The notes: generated by a model not told the origin, from the sequence alone. A DNA stretch of 64,000 bases from Brevundimonas sp. A19_0 (GCF_017744255.1 NZ_JAGHQP010000010.1:1-64000); one strand, 5' to 3'; shown: positions 42,147 through 51,491, numbered from the stretch's first letter. A program made the numbers and translations.

Positions 42147-43010
42147 ATGACCCCTCCCGAGCCTGTCCAGTCCCTCGATGACGCCCTTGCGCTGAGCTTC
42201 GGCGAGGATGTCGCGCGCATTGCGACCCTGACCCCGGACTTCTCCAATGCCCCCCTCGCCACGGACCCGCTGAGGGGGGCTCCTTTCGGGGGCCTGATGG
42301 CGGCGCTGGCCGTGCGGGCCATGCGTGAGGGTCTGGACATCCAGCCCCCGCTGATGACCTTGACGGTGCAGTATCTGGCCGCAGCCCGGTTCGAGGACAT
42401 CACCTTCACGCCCACACTCGACCGGGGCGGTCGTTCCGTGGCCTATGCCTCGGTCCGGGCCGGACAGCCCGGTCGACCGGCCCTGACGGCCATGGGGACC
42501 TTCGGTACGCTCGGCCACGGCCCGGAGGTGCGGCCCCTTTCGCCCTCTCCCACGCCATTCGATGCGCTCGACCCCACGCCGGTCGACCCGCGCCTCGCGC
42601 CCTGGTTCACGCGCTATATCGAGCACCGGTTCGATGGCGGCCCCAAGCTGGGCGGCGGTGCGCCCCTGACGGACCCGACGCTGCGGCTCTGGATGCGCAC
42701 GCGCGACGGCCGGCCTCTGGACGAGCTGACCCTGTGCTTCCTGCTGGACGGCATCTTCCCGTCCTACATGAGCGTGCTGCCCCTGCCGCCGGTGCCGTCG
42801 GCCAGCGTCGATCTGCGCTACGACCTGATCGAGCCGATCACGCCCGACACCTCGCCCGAGGGCTGGGCCATCTTCCAGTTCCGCACCTGCGACGTCTCCG
42901 GAGGCTGGGCCCTGGACGATGGCGTGGCCTTCGCGCCCGACGGTCGTCCGCTGGCTCTGGCCCGGCAGAGACGCAAGTTGTTCGGCCCCCGCCGCCCGCC
43001 CGCAGACTGA
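42147..43010 (+). CDS. Acyl-CoA thioesterase family protein (double hotdog)
   Basis: 287 aa. N-terminal hotdog: GAPFGGLMAALAVRAMREGL and LMTLTVQYLAAARFEDITFT. C-terminal hotdog ends PLPPVPSASVDLRYDLIEPI, then WAIFQFRTCDVSGGWALDDG. TesB-like architecture; hydrolyses acyl-CoA esters. Divergent from the HxlR gene and upstream of the thiolase, so fatty-acid or acetoacetyl-CoA metabolism is likely. Confidence 0.77.
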   Translation: MTPPEPVQSLDDALALSFGEDVARIATLTPDFSNAPLATDPLRGAPFGGLMAALAVRAMREGLDIQPPLMTLTVQYLAAARFEDITFTPTLDRGGRSVAYASVRAGQPGRPALTAMGTFGTLGHGPEVRPLSPSPTPFDALDPTPVDPRLAPWFTRYIEHRFDGGPKLGGGAPLTDPTLRLWMRTRDGRPLDELTLCFLLDGIFPSYMSVLPLPPVPSASVDLRYDLIEPITPDTSPEGWAIFQFRTCDVSGGWALDDGVAFAPDGRPLALARQRRKLFGPRRPPAD

Positions 43011-43093
43011 CCGCAGCTGCGAACAGACTTGCGTTGCAGCGCACAAAGGTCGATCTAGCCCCCATCCAAATTCGAGTTCAGGGACAGTTTTCC

Positions 43094-44284
43094 ATGACCC
43101 AATCCAATGATCCCGTCGTCATCGTCGCCTTTGCCCGCACCCCGATGGGCGGCTTCCAGGGCGCGCTGACCGGCGTGAAGGCGACCGATCTGGGCGCCAC
43201 CGCCGTCAAGGCCGCCGTCGAGCGTGCCGGCGTCCCCGCCGACAAGGTCGAGCAGATTTTCATGGGCTGCGTGCTTCCGGCCGGTCTGGGCCAGGCCCCG
43301 GCCCGCCAGGCCGCCATCGGCGCCGGTCTGGGCAAGCATGTCGAGGCAACCACGGTCAACAAGATGTGCGGCTCGGGTATGCAGGCGGCCATGATGGCCC
43401 ACGACGCCCTGATGGCCGGCACGGCCGACATCATCGTGGCGGGCGGCATGGAGTCCATGACCGGCGCCCCCTACGTCATGAACAAGCACCGCGGCGGCGC
43501 CCGCATCGGCCACGATGTGATCGTCGACACCATGTACATGGACGGTCTCGAGGACGCCTACACCCCCGGCAAGCTGATGGGCGCCTTCGCCGAAGACACC
43601 GCCGGCCAGTACCAGTTCACCCGCGAACAGCAGGACGAATACGCCATCGAGTCCCTGCGCCGTGCCAATGCCGCCATCGAAAAGGGCGCCTTCGAGGCCG
43701 AGATCACGCCGGTCGAGGTGACCACGCGCAAGGGCACCGAAACGGTCACCACCGACGAGCAGCCGGGCAAGGCCCGCCCCGAGAAGATCCCGACCCTGCG
43801 TCCGGCCTTCGCCAAGGACGGCACCATCACCGCCGCCAATGCCAGCTCGATCTCGGACGGCGCCGCTGCCCTGGTCATGACGCGCGAGAGCGTGGCCAAG
43901 GCCATGAACCTGCCGATCGTCGCCCGGGTCGTCGCCCACGCCGCCCACGCCCATGAGCCCGGCCTGTTCACGACTGCCCCCGTGCCCGCCATGCAGAAGG
44001 CCCTGAAGAAGGCCGGCTGGTCCGTCGACGACGTCGATCTGTGGGAGATCAACGAAGCCTTCGCCGTCGTGCCGATGATCGCCATGAAGGAAATGGGCAT
44101 GAGCCGCGACAAGGTGAACATCAACGGCGGCGCCTGCGCCCTCGGCCACCCGATCGGGGCGTCGGGGGCCCGCATCCTCGCCACCCTGCTCGGCGCACTG
44201 GAAGCCGAAGGCAAGACGAAGGGCGTGGCCTCACTCTGCATCGGTGGCGGCGAAGCCGTCGCCATGGCCGTCGAGCGGGTCTGA
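43094..44284 (+). CDS. Acetyl-CoA acetyltransferase (thiolase)
   Basis: 396 aa from ATG 43094. The nucleophilic Cys is in TVNKMCGSGMQAAMMAHDAL; the C-terminal His/Cys pair is in GGACALGHPIGASGARI and CIGGGEAVAMAVERV. It condenses or cleaves acetoacetyl-CoA. Upstream extensions in the same frame run through the thioesterase gene and are rejected. Confidence 0.94.
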   Translation: MTQSNDPVVIVAFARTPMGGFQGALTGVKATDLGATAVKAAVERAGVPADKVEQIFMGCVLPAGLGQAPARQAAIGAGLGKHVEATTVNKMCGSGMQAAMMAHDALMAGTADIIVAGGMESMTGAPYVMNKHRGGARIGHDVIVDTMYMDGLEDAYTPGKLMGAFAEDTAGQYQFTREQQDEYAIESLRRANAAIEKGAFEAEITPVEVTTRKGTETVTTDEQPGKARPEKIPTLRPAFAKDGTITAANASSISDGAAALVMTRESVAKAMNLPIVARVVAHAAHAHEPGLFTTAPVPAMQKALKKAGWSVDDVDLWEINEAFAVVPMIAMKEMGMSRDKVNINGGACALGHPIGASGARILATLLGALEAEGKTKGVASLCIGGGEAVAMAVERV

Positions 44285-44291
44285 TCCCGCC

Positions 44292-45242
44292 ATGCTGGAC
44301 CGGCGGCAGGCTCTGGGTCTTACCGCTCTGGGGCTGATGTCGCCCGGCCTGGCGGTGGCCGCCGACGAACCGACGGTCGAAACGCTGCGCCTGTGGCCTG
44401 GCGCGGCGCCGGGTGGCGAGGCCGTGACCGTCACCCCCGAGGTGATCGAGCGCTCGACCGACCCCGGCTATCACGACCGGATCGCGAAACACACGCGCGA
44501 CCCCCTGCTGACCGTCGTGCGGCCGGCGCAGGCCAACGGTGTCTCCCTGCTGCTGATCCCCGGCGGCGGCTATCGCTGGGCTGTGGTCGACAAGGAAGGC
44601 ATGGACTGCGCGCATGTGTTCGCGGCCATGGGCTACACCTGTTACGTCCTGCGCTATCGCCTGCCCGCTGACGGATGGGCCGCCGGGCCCGACGCCCCGC
44701 TTCAGGACGCCCAGCGCGCCTTGAGACTGGTCCGGGGTCAGGCGCTGGCCGAGGACCGCTCGCCGGAGCAGATCGTCGTGCTCGGGGCCTCGGCCGGTGG
44801 CCATCTGGCCGGTCTGCTGGGCGGCCGGCGTGATGCGACCTATGCCGCGGTCGACGCCCTCGACGAGGCCTCGCATCGGCCGGATGCCCTGGTGCTACTG
44901 TATCCGGTGGCGACCCTGACCGACCCCTTCGCCCACGCCGGGTCGCGGCGCGAGTTGCTGGGCGAAAATCCCTCTCCCGACCGGATCGCCGCCTACAGTC
45001 TGGAACAGATGGACTGGCAGGGCGCGGCCCCGACCTTCCTGCTGCACGCCATGGACGACACAGCCGTGCCGGTCGAGAATTCGCTCATGCTGGCCGACAC
45101 CCTGCGCCGCGATGCCGTGCCGGTCGAGATGCACCTGTTCGAGGAAGGCGGCCATGGATTTGGCATCCGCCTGATTGAGGGTCGGCCCGCAGCGGTCTGG
45201 CCGCAACTGGTTCAGGGCTGGCTGGGCCGACGCGGACTGTGA
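44292..45242 (+). CDS. Secreted alpha/beta-hydrolase (esterase, BD-FAE-like)
   Basis: 316 aa from ATG 44292. A twin-Arg-like or Sec signal (MLDRRQALGLTALGLMSPGL, AVAAD) precedes the mature protein. The oxyanion loop is LIPGGGYRWAVVD, the nucleophile GASAGGHLAGL, the Asp in HAMDDTAVPVENS and the His in EEGGHGFGI. It resembles acetyl-xylan or carboxylesterases. Starts 7 bp after the thiolase. Confidence 0.85.
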   Translation: MLDRRQALGLTALGLMSPGLAVAADEPTVETLRLWPGAAPGGEAVTVTPEVIERSTDPGYHDRIAKHTRDPLLTVVRPAQANGVSLLLIPGGGYRWAVVDKEGMDCAHVFAAMGYTCYVLRYRLPADGWAAGPDAPLQDAQRALRLVRGQALAEDRSPEQIVVLGASAGGHLAGLLGGRRDATYAAVDALDEASHRPDALVLLYPVATLTDPFAHAGSRRELLGENPSPDRIAAYSLEQMDWQGAAPTFLLHAMDDTAVPVENSLMLADTLRRDAVPVEMHLFEEGGHGFGIRLIEGRPAAVWPQLVQGWLGRRGL

Positions 45243-45328
45243 ACTGTCTGTAATATTCCGCCGCTTGCGCCCCCCCGCCGGCCCGTTAAGGTCCCCGCCC
45301 ATTCGGGGTTCAATCCAGTGGGGTTTCC

Positions 45329-47626
45329 ATGCGTATCGGTCTTCTGCTTGCTGCCGTCGGGACGGCGGCCCTCATGGCGGGGTCCGCCATGGCCCAGGTC
45401 AGTGTCGGCGCCGTCGACCAGAGCCGCGGCACCTATGAGGATGCCTTCCGCCAGTTCGAGGGCGAGGGGTGGCCCAGCCCCAACGACTATCGCACAGCTT
45501 CGGGCGCGCCCGGATACCGCTACTGGCAGCAGCAGGTCGATTACGTCATCGACGTCCGCTTCGACGAGGACACCAAATCCCTCAGCGGCAGCCAGCGGAT
45601 CACCTATCACAACAACTCGCCCGACACCCTGACCTACGTCTGGATCCTGCTGGACCAGCAGGACATGGCCAGGGGCTCGATGGCCAGCGTGGCCTCGCCT
45701 TCCTCATCGTCCGAAACCTACAGCCGCTATGAGACCCTGGGGCTGGCGCGCAGCGAAACCTGGGAAGGCGGCTTCTCGGACATCCAGGTCAAGGGCACCG
45801 ACGGTCGCCCGCTGAACACCACCCAGGTCGACGCCCTGCTGCGCGTGGACCTGCCGCGCCCGCTGGCGCCCGGCGAGACCTTCGTGTTCGACATGAGCTA
45901 TCGCATGCCGTTCGCCGAGACCGCCGTTACCGGCGCCCGCAGCGGCTATGAGTGCTTCCCCGGGCCGACGCCCGCCGGCAACTGCATCTTCCAGGCGGCC
46001 CAGTGGTTCCCGCGCCTCGCCGCCTATTCCGACTACGAGGGCTGGCACACCCTGCCCTTCCTCGGATCTGGCGAATTCCCGCTCGAGTTCGGCAATTACG
46101 AGGTCTCGATCACCGTTCCGGCCGACCACGTTGTGGCCGCCTCGGGCGAGCTTCAGAACGGTCGCGACGTCCTGACCCGCGAGCAGCAGGCCCGCATGGC
46201 CGAGGCCCGTCGCAGCACCGAGGAGCCGGTCTATGTCGTCACGCCCGACGAGGCCCTCGCCCGCGAACAGGGCCGCTCCACCGACACCCGCACCTGGCGC
46301 TTCCGGGCCGAGAACGTCCGCGACTTCGCCTGGGCGTCCTCGCGCGGCTTCGTCTGGGATGCCATGGCCGTCGAGCAGGACGCCCCGGGCGCCCCGACCG
46401 TGATGGCCATGTCCTTCTACACCAAGGAAGCGCGGCCGATGTGGGATACCTATTCCACCCGCGCCGTGGCCCACGCCATCGACGTCTACAGCTCCTTCAC
46501 CTTCCCCTACCCGTACCCGACGGCCCAGTCCGTCAACGGCCCGGTGGGCGGGATGGAATACCCGATGATCACGTTCAACGGCGCCCGTCCGACGCGGGAT
46601 GCCGAGGGCAACATCATCAACGGCGACCGCACCAAATACGCCCTCGTCGACGTCATCATCCACGAGATCGGGCACATCTATTTCCCGATGATCGTCAACA
46701 GCGACGAGCGTCAGTGGACCTGGATGGACGAGGGCATCAATACCTTCCTCGAGTACCAGGCGACCAAGCTGTGGGACCCGGATTTCCCGGCCAGCGGCGA
46801 ACCCCGCGGCATCGTTGGCTATATGACCTCGGACAATCAGGTCCCCCTGATGACCCGCTACGACACCGCCCTGAACCAGGGGAATATCGGCTATCGCAAG
46901 CCCGGCACCGCCCTGGTCGTCCTGCGCGAGACCGTCATGGGCCGCGAGCTGTTCGACCGCGCCTTCCAGGAGTATGCGCGCCGCTGGCAGTTCAAGCGCG
47001 CCACGCCCTATGACTTCTTCCGCACCATGGAAGAGAGCTCGGGCATGGACCTCGATTGGTTCTGGCGCGGCTGGTTCTACTCGACCGACCACGTCGACAT
47101 CTCGGTCGAGAACGTCATCAAGGCCCGTCCGGAAACCGATGCCGACCGTCCGGCCCGTCGCCCGACGAGCGGCGGCAACACCAACAACGACACCCCGCCG
47201 GTGCCCCTGACGGTCGCCAACAACAGCGGCATCGAGACGGTCATCGAGCGCAATCCGGGCATCGATGCCTATGACGACACCGCCGACCACGGCTATCCGC
47301 TGACCGAAGAGCAGCGCCGGGCCATCGGCCAGGGCGCCCGTGACGGCATGACGGCCATGATCGCCGAGGCCGACTCGTTCGACTCGAACGTCTATCGCTT
47401 CACCTTCAAGAACGTCGGCGGCGTGGTCATGCCGATCATCCTGAAGCTGACCTTCGAGGACGGCACCAGCGAGATCGTCCGCATCCCCGCCGAGATCTGG
47501 CGCTTCAACAACCAGGAAGTCAGCTGGCAGTATGTGACCGACAAGACCCTGGTGCAGACCGAGGTCGATCCCAACTGGGAGACCGCCGACGCCGACCGCG
47601 AGAACAACTACTTCCCGCGCCGCTAG
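45329..47626 (+). CDS. M1-family metallopeptidase
   Basis: 765 aa with signal peptide (IGLLLAAVGTAALMAGSAMA). Substrate-binding motif GGMEYPMITF in place of GAMEN, zinc site HEIGHIYFPM, and the third ligand in WMDEGINTFLEY, the standard HExxH-18-E spacing. A secreted or periplasmic aminopeptidase. Convergent with the XRE gene across a hairpin terminator. Confidence 0.93.
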   Translation: MRIGLLLAAVGTAALMAGSAMAQVSVGAVDQSRGTYEDAFRQFEGEGWPSPNDYRTASGAPGYRYWQQQVDYVIDVRFDEDTKSLSGSQRITYHNNSPDTLTYVWILLDQQDMARGSMASVASPSSSSETYSRYETLGLARSETWEGGFSDIQVKGTDGRPLNTTQVDALLRVDLPRPLAPGETFVFDMSYRMPFAETAVTGARSGYECFPGPTPAGNCIFQAAQWFPRLAAYSDYEGWHTLPFLGSGEFPLEFGNYEVSITVPADHVVAASGELQNGRDVLTREQQARMAEARRSTEEPVYVVTPDEALAREQGRSTDTRTWRFRAENVRDFAWASSRGFVWDAMAVEQDAPGAPTVMAMSFYTKEARPMWDTYSTRAVAHAIDVYSSFTFPYPYPTAQSVNGPVGGMEYPMITFNGARPTRDAEGNIINGDRTKYALVDVIIHEIGHIYFPMIVNSDERQWTWMDEGINTFLEYQATKLWDPDFPASGEPRGIVGYMTSDNQVPLMTRYDTALNQGNIGYRKPGTALVVLRETVMGRELFDRAFQEYARRWQFKRATPYDFFRTMEESSGMDLDWFWRGWFYSTDHVDISVENVIKARPETDADRPARRPTSGGNTNNDTPPVPLTVANNSGIETVIERNPGIDAYDDTADHGYPLTEEQRRAIGQGARDGMTAMIAEADSFDSNVYRFTFKNVGGVVMPIILKLTFEDGTSEIVRIPAEIWRFNNQEVSWQYVTDKTLVQTEVDPNWETADADRENNYFPRR

Positions 47627-47648
47627 GCTTTACGAGAGACGAAAATGG

Positions 47649-47674
47649 GGGCGCGTTCCGCGAGGGACGCGCCC
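47649..47674. terminator. Bidirectional terminator hairpin
   Basis: An 11-bp stem (GGGCGCGTTCC against GGGACGCGCCC, one T-G) with a GCGA tetraloop. It lies between the convergent M1 peptidase and XRE genes. A short T run follows on the plus side and ATTTT on the minus side, so it may serve both. Confidence 0.7.
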
Positions 47675-47911
47675 TCAGTCGTTTTCGGGAGCGGCCAAAT
47701 CCGCCGGGTCGTGCTCGTAGTCCAGCAGGTCGGCGGGACGGCACCCCAGCGCCGCGCACATTCGGGCGAGGGTCGAAAAGCGGATGCCCTTCACCTTGCC
47801 CGACCGGAACAGGGACATCTGTGTCTCGCTCAGGCCGACTTCGGCGGCCAGGTCGCGCGCCGTCCGGCCGCGCTTGGCCAGAACGGCATCAAGGGTGACG
47901 CGAACGGGCAT
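47675..47911 (-). CDS. XRE-family regulator
   Basis: 78 aa. HTH: LAAEVGLSETQMSLFRSGKV followed by RFSTLARMCAALGCRPADLL, the pattern of the small XRE proteins paired with DUF2975 membrane proteins. It abuts the DUF2975 gene (one base apart) and probably regulates it. Confidence 0.9.
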   Translation of the reverse strand: MPVRVTLDAVLAKRGRTARDLAAEVGLSETQMSLFRSGKVKGIRFSTLARMCAALGCRPADLLDYEHDPADLAAPEND

Positions 47912-48412
47912 TCAGATCATCTCGTCCAGCTCGGCCTGAACGGCGGTCGCCTGGTCCAGCACCCGGCCCAGCAGGAACAGCGCCCCGCCGATCATGCCCA
48001 GCGTCATGCCGCTGACGTCGAAATGCAGCCAGCCGCCCTCGCCGCTCTGGATGATCCGCGTCAGATTGGTCACCCCGAACACGCTCAGCACACCGCCGAT
48101 GCCGAGGGCCAGCCCGACCCGCCTGAGCGCCCGTGCCAGAGTGGGCTGGATCAGGTCTCCCTTGGCCAGACGCCCCATGGCCTGGCCCAGCGACCAGACG
48201 GCATAGAGGTAGAACAGCGACGGCGCTCCCCAGACCACTGCGCCCAGCCAGCTCGTGGTCGTGCCCCGAAAATCTCCCCGGGCAGCCAGGATCGCCGGCG
48301 CCACGAAATACATCAGGGCCAGCAGGGCCCCGACGCTGACCACCATGAACACCGCCAGCCAGCGGTAGTGGCCACACAGGGTGCGAAAGCGGGCGAGGTC
48401 GTCAGCGGCCAT
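47912..48412 (-). CDS. DUF2975 membrane protein
   Basis: 166 aa, four spans (FMVVSVGALLALMYFVAPAI at the N-terminus; LALGIGGVLSVFGVTNLTRI; MTLGMIGGALFLLGRVLDQA). The DUF2975 plus XRE pairing is widespread. Function unknown. Divergent from the ABC exporter, with a perfect CtrA box between them. Confidence 0.83.
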   Translation of the reverse strand: MAADDLARFRTLCGHYRWLAVFMVVSVGALLALMYFVAPAILAARGDFRGTTTSWLGAVVWGAPSLFYLYAVWSLGQAMGRLAKGDLIQPTLARALRRVGLALGIGGVLSVFGVTNLTRIIQSGEGGWLHFDVSGMTLGMIGGALFLLGRVLDQATAVQAELDEMI

Positions 48413-48433
48413 GAGGTCCTTCCTGTCTGAACT

Positions 48434-48448
48434 TTAATCTTGACTTAA
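48434..48448. promoter_or_regulatory. Perfect CtrA box in a divergent promoter
   Basis: TTAA-TCTTGAC-TTAA is an exact match to the CtrA consensus, in the 86-bp gap between the DUF2975 gene and the ABC ATPase gene. It could control both directions. Confidence 0.62.
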
Positions 48449-48498
48449 ATTTCCACGCCTCGCAACTTTATACAAGAGTTAAAACCGAGAGGCTGCAC

Positions 48499-49434
48499 AT
48501 GCTCGCCATCGAGACCCGAAACCTGACCCGCCGCTTCGGCCCCACCCTTGCCGTCGACGCCGTGTCGCTGAATGTCCCCAAAGGCTGCGTCTATGGCTTC
48601 ATGGGCCGTAACGGGGCCGGCAAGACTACGACGCTCAAGATGCTGCTGGGCCTGATCCGCGCCGATCAGGGCACGATCCGGATCGCCGGCATCGATGCCC
48701 GGGCCGACCGGCTGGGCGCCGCCCGCTGCATGGGGGCCCTGCTGGAGGCCCACGGCTTCTACGTCCACCTGTCGGGCCGCGAGAATCTGGACATCACCCG
48801 CACCCTGCTGGGCCTCTCGCGCAGCGAGGTCGACCGGGTGCTGGAGATCGTGGACCTGCGCCGACAGGCCGATCGTCGCGTGGGCGGCTATTCGCTCGGC
48901 ATGCGCCAGCGACTGGGCATTGCGCGGGCCATGCTGGGATCGCCGGCGGTGCTGATCCTCGACGAGCCGACCAATGGCCTCGACCCCGACGGCATTGCCG
49001 ACATGCGGACCTTCCTGCGTGACCTGCCGGTGCGCACCGGGGCGACTGTCCTGCTGTCCAGCCACCTGCTGGGCGAGGTCGAGCAGGTCGCCGACCGCGT
49101 CGGCATCGTTCATCAGGGCCGTCTGGTCCTCGAAGATGATCTGGTCAGCCTGCGCGCCGGTCAGGCGCCCCGCCTGAGACTGGGCTGTGATGCCCCCGAG
49201 CAGGCCCGCGCCCTGCTGGCGGGTCTGGGCCTGACCCTGTCCGTCGACCCGCAAGGGGGACTGGTCAGCCTGCAGCCGTCCGATGATGCGCCGGGCATCG
49301 CGCGCCAGCTGAACCGCACCCTGGTCGAGGCCGGCATCGGGGTGCATGAGCTGAGCCCCTGCCCCCGGTCCCTGGAAGACATCTATCGCGACATCACCCT
49401 GATGTCCCCGAACCCGACCGAGGAGGCTGCCTGA
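48499..49434 (+). CDS. ABC transporter ATP-binding protein
   Basis: 311 aa. Walker A GRNGAGKTTTLKMLLGL, signature GGYSLGMRQRLGIARAML and Walker B LILDEPTNGLDPDG. The bacitracin/lantibiotic-exporter subgroup (GYSLGMRQRLG) fits best. A C-terminal extension has a substrate-recognition-like domain. Overlaps the permease start (TGATG). Confidence 0.92.
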   Translation: MLAIETRNLTRRFGPTLAVDAVSLNVPKGCVYGFMGRNGAGKTTTLKMLLGLIRADQGTIRIAGIDARADRLGAARCMGALLEAHGFYVHLSGRENLDITRTLLGLSRSEVDRVLEIVDLRRQADRRVGGYSLGMRQRLGIARAMLGSPAVLILDEPTNGLDPDGIADMRTFLRDLPVRTGATVLLSSHLLGEVEQVADRVGIVHQGRLVLEDDLVSLRAGQAPRLRLGCDAPEQARALLAGLGLTLSVDPQGGLVSLQPSDDAPGIARQLNRTLVEAGIGVHELSPCPRSLEDIYRDITLMSPNPTEEAA

Positions 49435-50159
49435 TGCTACGGGTTCTGACTGTCGAGCTGCGCAAGCTCAATCGCTCGCTGGCCGCCGCCCTCGCGGTCG
49501 CCGCCCCCGGCCTGATCGCCGTCTTCACCTTCTTCAATGTGCTGCGCGGCAAAGCCCCCCAGCCGTGGGACATGTGGATGATCGGCAGCCTCGGGATCTG
49601 GGCCTTCTTCATGCTGCCGATGAGCGTGACGGCCCTGACCGCCCTCGTCGCCCAGATGGAGCATAGCCCTCGCTCATGGGACCACCTGCGCGCCCTGCCC
49701 CTGCGCCGCTGGACCCTCTACGCCGCCAAGGCCGTCAGCGTCTTCCTCGTGGTCGCCTTGATGAGCGTCGCCGTCCTCGTTCTGAGCTGGACTGCGGTGC
49801 GACTGGCGGTGGCCCTCAAGCCGCAGCTCGATCCGACCGGCGTGTTCGAGACCCGGACCTATCTGGAGACCGTGGGGCGGATGTATCTGGCGGCGGTGTT
49901 GCTGATCGCGGTCCAGCTGTGGCTGGCGCTCCGGTTCTCAAGCTTCGTTCCGGGTCTGGTGGTCGGGATCGGCGGCACCTTCTTCGCCGTGGTCGCCACT
50001 TCGGCCCGCATCGGCGTCTTCCTGCCCTGGCAGATGCCGGTCAATATGCTGGCGAGCGACGGATGGCGCATGCACACGGCCCTGGGGCTGGGTCTCGGCG
50101 GCGGCCTGCTGGCCCTGACCCTCGCCCTTTGGCACCTGTCGCGGCGCGAGGTGCTCTAG
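49434..50159 (+). CDS. ABC transporter permease
   Basis: 241 aa, six or more spans (AAALAVAAPGLIAVFTFFNV; WAFFMLPMSVTALTALVAQM; VSVFLVVALMSVAVLVLSW). ABC-2 type. It pairs with the preceding ATPase; together they likely export a peptide or lipid or give resistance. Confidence 0.85.
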   Translation: MLRVLTVELRKLNRSLAAALAVAAPGLIAVFTFFNVLRGKAPQPWDMWMIGSLGIWAFFMLPMSVTALTALVAQMEHSPRSWDHLRALPLRRWTLYAAKAVSVFLVVALMSVAVLVLSWTAVRLAVALKPQLDPTGVFETRTYLETVGRMYLAAVLLIAVQLWLALRFSSFVPGLVVGIGGTFFAVVATSARIGVFLPWQMPVNMLASDGWRMHTALGLGLGGGLLALTLALWHLSRREVL

Positions 50160-50231
50160 GTCGAAATCCAGCAGCCGTGCCAGCCCGCCCGCCGGCGCCA
50201 TCATCAGGATCATGGCCGCCTCCCTGAGTCG

Positions 50232-50250
50232 TAATTGATACTCATTTGCA
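50232..50250. promoter_or_regulatory. Fur-like box
   Basis: On the minus strand the 19 bases read TGCAAATGAGTATCAATTA, close to the GCAAATGAGAATCATTA form of Fur boxes. It lies 56 bp upstream of the ATG at 50306. Confidence 0.45.
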
Positions 50251-50253
50251 GGT

Positions 50254-50805
50254 TTGCGGATTCGGTGCCCTCATGGCAAGCCTTTCCGCGCAGCAGGAGA
50301 CGACGATGCGGAAAGACGGTCGGCCCGACGATCTGGAAATGGCCGGGGGCCAACTGGCCGCACGGTCGGAAACCTGACCCTGCAAGGCGCGCCAGACCGG
50401 TCGTGTGATGGCTGCGGCCTGTGCTGCAAGCTGATGGGCGTCACCGCCCTCGACAAGCCCGCCGGCCGCTGGTGCCCCCACTTCAGCAAATCGACCGCAT
50501 GCCGCATTTATGCCGGGCGGCCCGCGGACTGCCGCATCTTCAACTGTCTGTGGCTGCTGACCGACGCCCTGGGGCCGGAGTGGAAGCCCTCCGCCTGTGG
50601 CTTTGTCCTGCACAGCGAGGATCAAGGCCGCCGCCTGATCGTCGAATGCGACGCCGCCCGACCGCACGACTGGCGGCGCGCGCCCTATCAGGAAACCCTG
50701 GCGGCCTGGGCCCGCGCGGGACAGGAGGTCCTGATCATGACCGGGGCACGCGGCCTGCGCCTGATGCCCGACGGACAGACCCGGCCGGTGCGGCGGGCCG
50801 CCTAG
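50254..50805 (+). CDS. YkgJ-family cysteine-cluster protein, probable frameshift near the 5' end
   Basis: The core CDGCGLCCKLMGV, then WCPHFSKSTACRIYAGRPADC and RIFNC, is the CxxCxxCC cluster of the YkgJ/UPF0153 metal-binding family. The frame opens only at TTG 50254, with no ribosome site. A good GCAGGAG precedes ATG 50306 in the adjacent frame, which gives 23 codons (MRKDGRPDDLEMAGG...) and stops. One additional G in the GGGGG run at about 50345 would fuse the two. Either a real 1-base loss or a sequence error. Full length otherwise. Confidence 0.72.
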   Translation: MRIRCPHGKPFRAAGDDDAERRSARRSGNGRGPTGRTVGNLTLQGAPDRSCDGCGLCCKLMGVTALDKPAGRWCPHFSKSTACRIYAGRPADCRIFNCLWLLTDALGPEWKPSACGFVLHSEDQGRRLIVECDAARPHDWRRAPYQETLAAWARAGQEVLIMTGARGLRLMPDGQTRPVRRAA

Positions 50806-51491
50806 CGCGGCTCGATGGTATGGCCGATCGCGTCGGCCAGGGCGCGGTCCTCGTCGGTGACGGCCGACACCCAGATGTGGATTTGCACCCCGTCACGGAG
50901 ACGGAACAGGTGCTCCAGCGCCAAGGTCTTGCCATCCTCGGTGACCACGATCGAGCGCCGACCGGCCCGCTGACGCTCTTCACCGGTATAAATGGGAAAA
51001 TCCGGGGTCGGTCCGACATAGATCATCAGCAGGCCGCGCCCCTCGCGCCGCACGGAATAGATGTCGAAGTCCGGGCCCGACCGACCGGCAAAGAGGGCGC
51101 CGTCCGCCGGCAGGTCGATGCGGAACGGCAACGCCCGGCGCTCGGCGAGAGTCAGGGGGGCCGGCGCAGGCGCCGCCGGCGCTGTTGTCACGGCAGGAGC
51201 CGCGGTCACCGGAGGCGTAACGGCCTGGGGCTCTGCCTGAGGCTGAGGCTGAGGCTGCGGTGCCGGGCGCGGCGCCGGTGCAGGCGCAGGCGCAGGTACG
51301 GGCCGCGGCGCCGGGCGGGGCACGGGAACAGGCGACGGTGCCGGAGTGGCCACGGGCGGGCCACTGTTCAGGTCGCGGGTGATGTCGCTGGCATCGGCCT
51401 CCTGGGCCAAGGCGACGGCGGGTGCGAACGCGACAGCGGCAAGCGCGAGGGCCGCAGCGGCGCCAGACGGGATCAGCGAGGTCATCTTCAT
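50802..51491 (-). CDS. Secreted protein with Pro/Ala-rich linker, hypothetical
   Basis: 229 aa from ATG 51491. Signal peptide (IPSGAAAALALAAVAFAPAV, ALAQ), then a long Pro-Ala-Gln linker (residues about 45-110), then a folded C-terminal domain (RIDLPADGALFAGRSGPDFD). Family not recognised. The linker probably spans the periplasm. Convergent with the YkgJ gene (4-bp overlap). Confidence 0.6.
   Translation of the reverse strand: MKMTSLIPSGAAAALALAAVAFAPAVALAQEADASDITRDLNSGPPVATPAPSPVPVPRPAPRPVPAPAPAPAPRPAPQPQPQPQAEPQAVTPPVTAAPAVTTAPAAPAPAPLTLAERRALPFRIDLPADGALFAGRSGPDFDIYSVRREGRGLLMIYVGPTPDFPIYTGEERQRAGRRSIVVTEDGKTLALEHLFRLRDGVQIHIWVSAVTDEDRALADAIGHTIEPR

Noticed and set aside
48440..48474. 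Promoter TTGACT / TATACA before the ABC ATPase
   Set aside because: Spacer is 23 bp, too long for a standard promoter; the perfect CtrA box covers the -35 part.
49938..50213. Leftward 91-codon frame with an AGGGAGG ribosome-like site and a nearby Fur-like box
   Set aside because: After about 20 residues the product becomes Gln/Gly-rich and is antisense to the ABC permease; no family resemblance. Possible short regulated peptide, but support is too weak.
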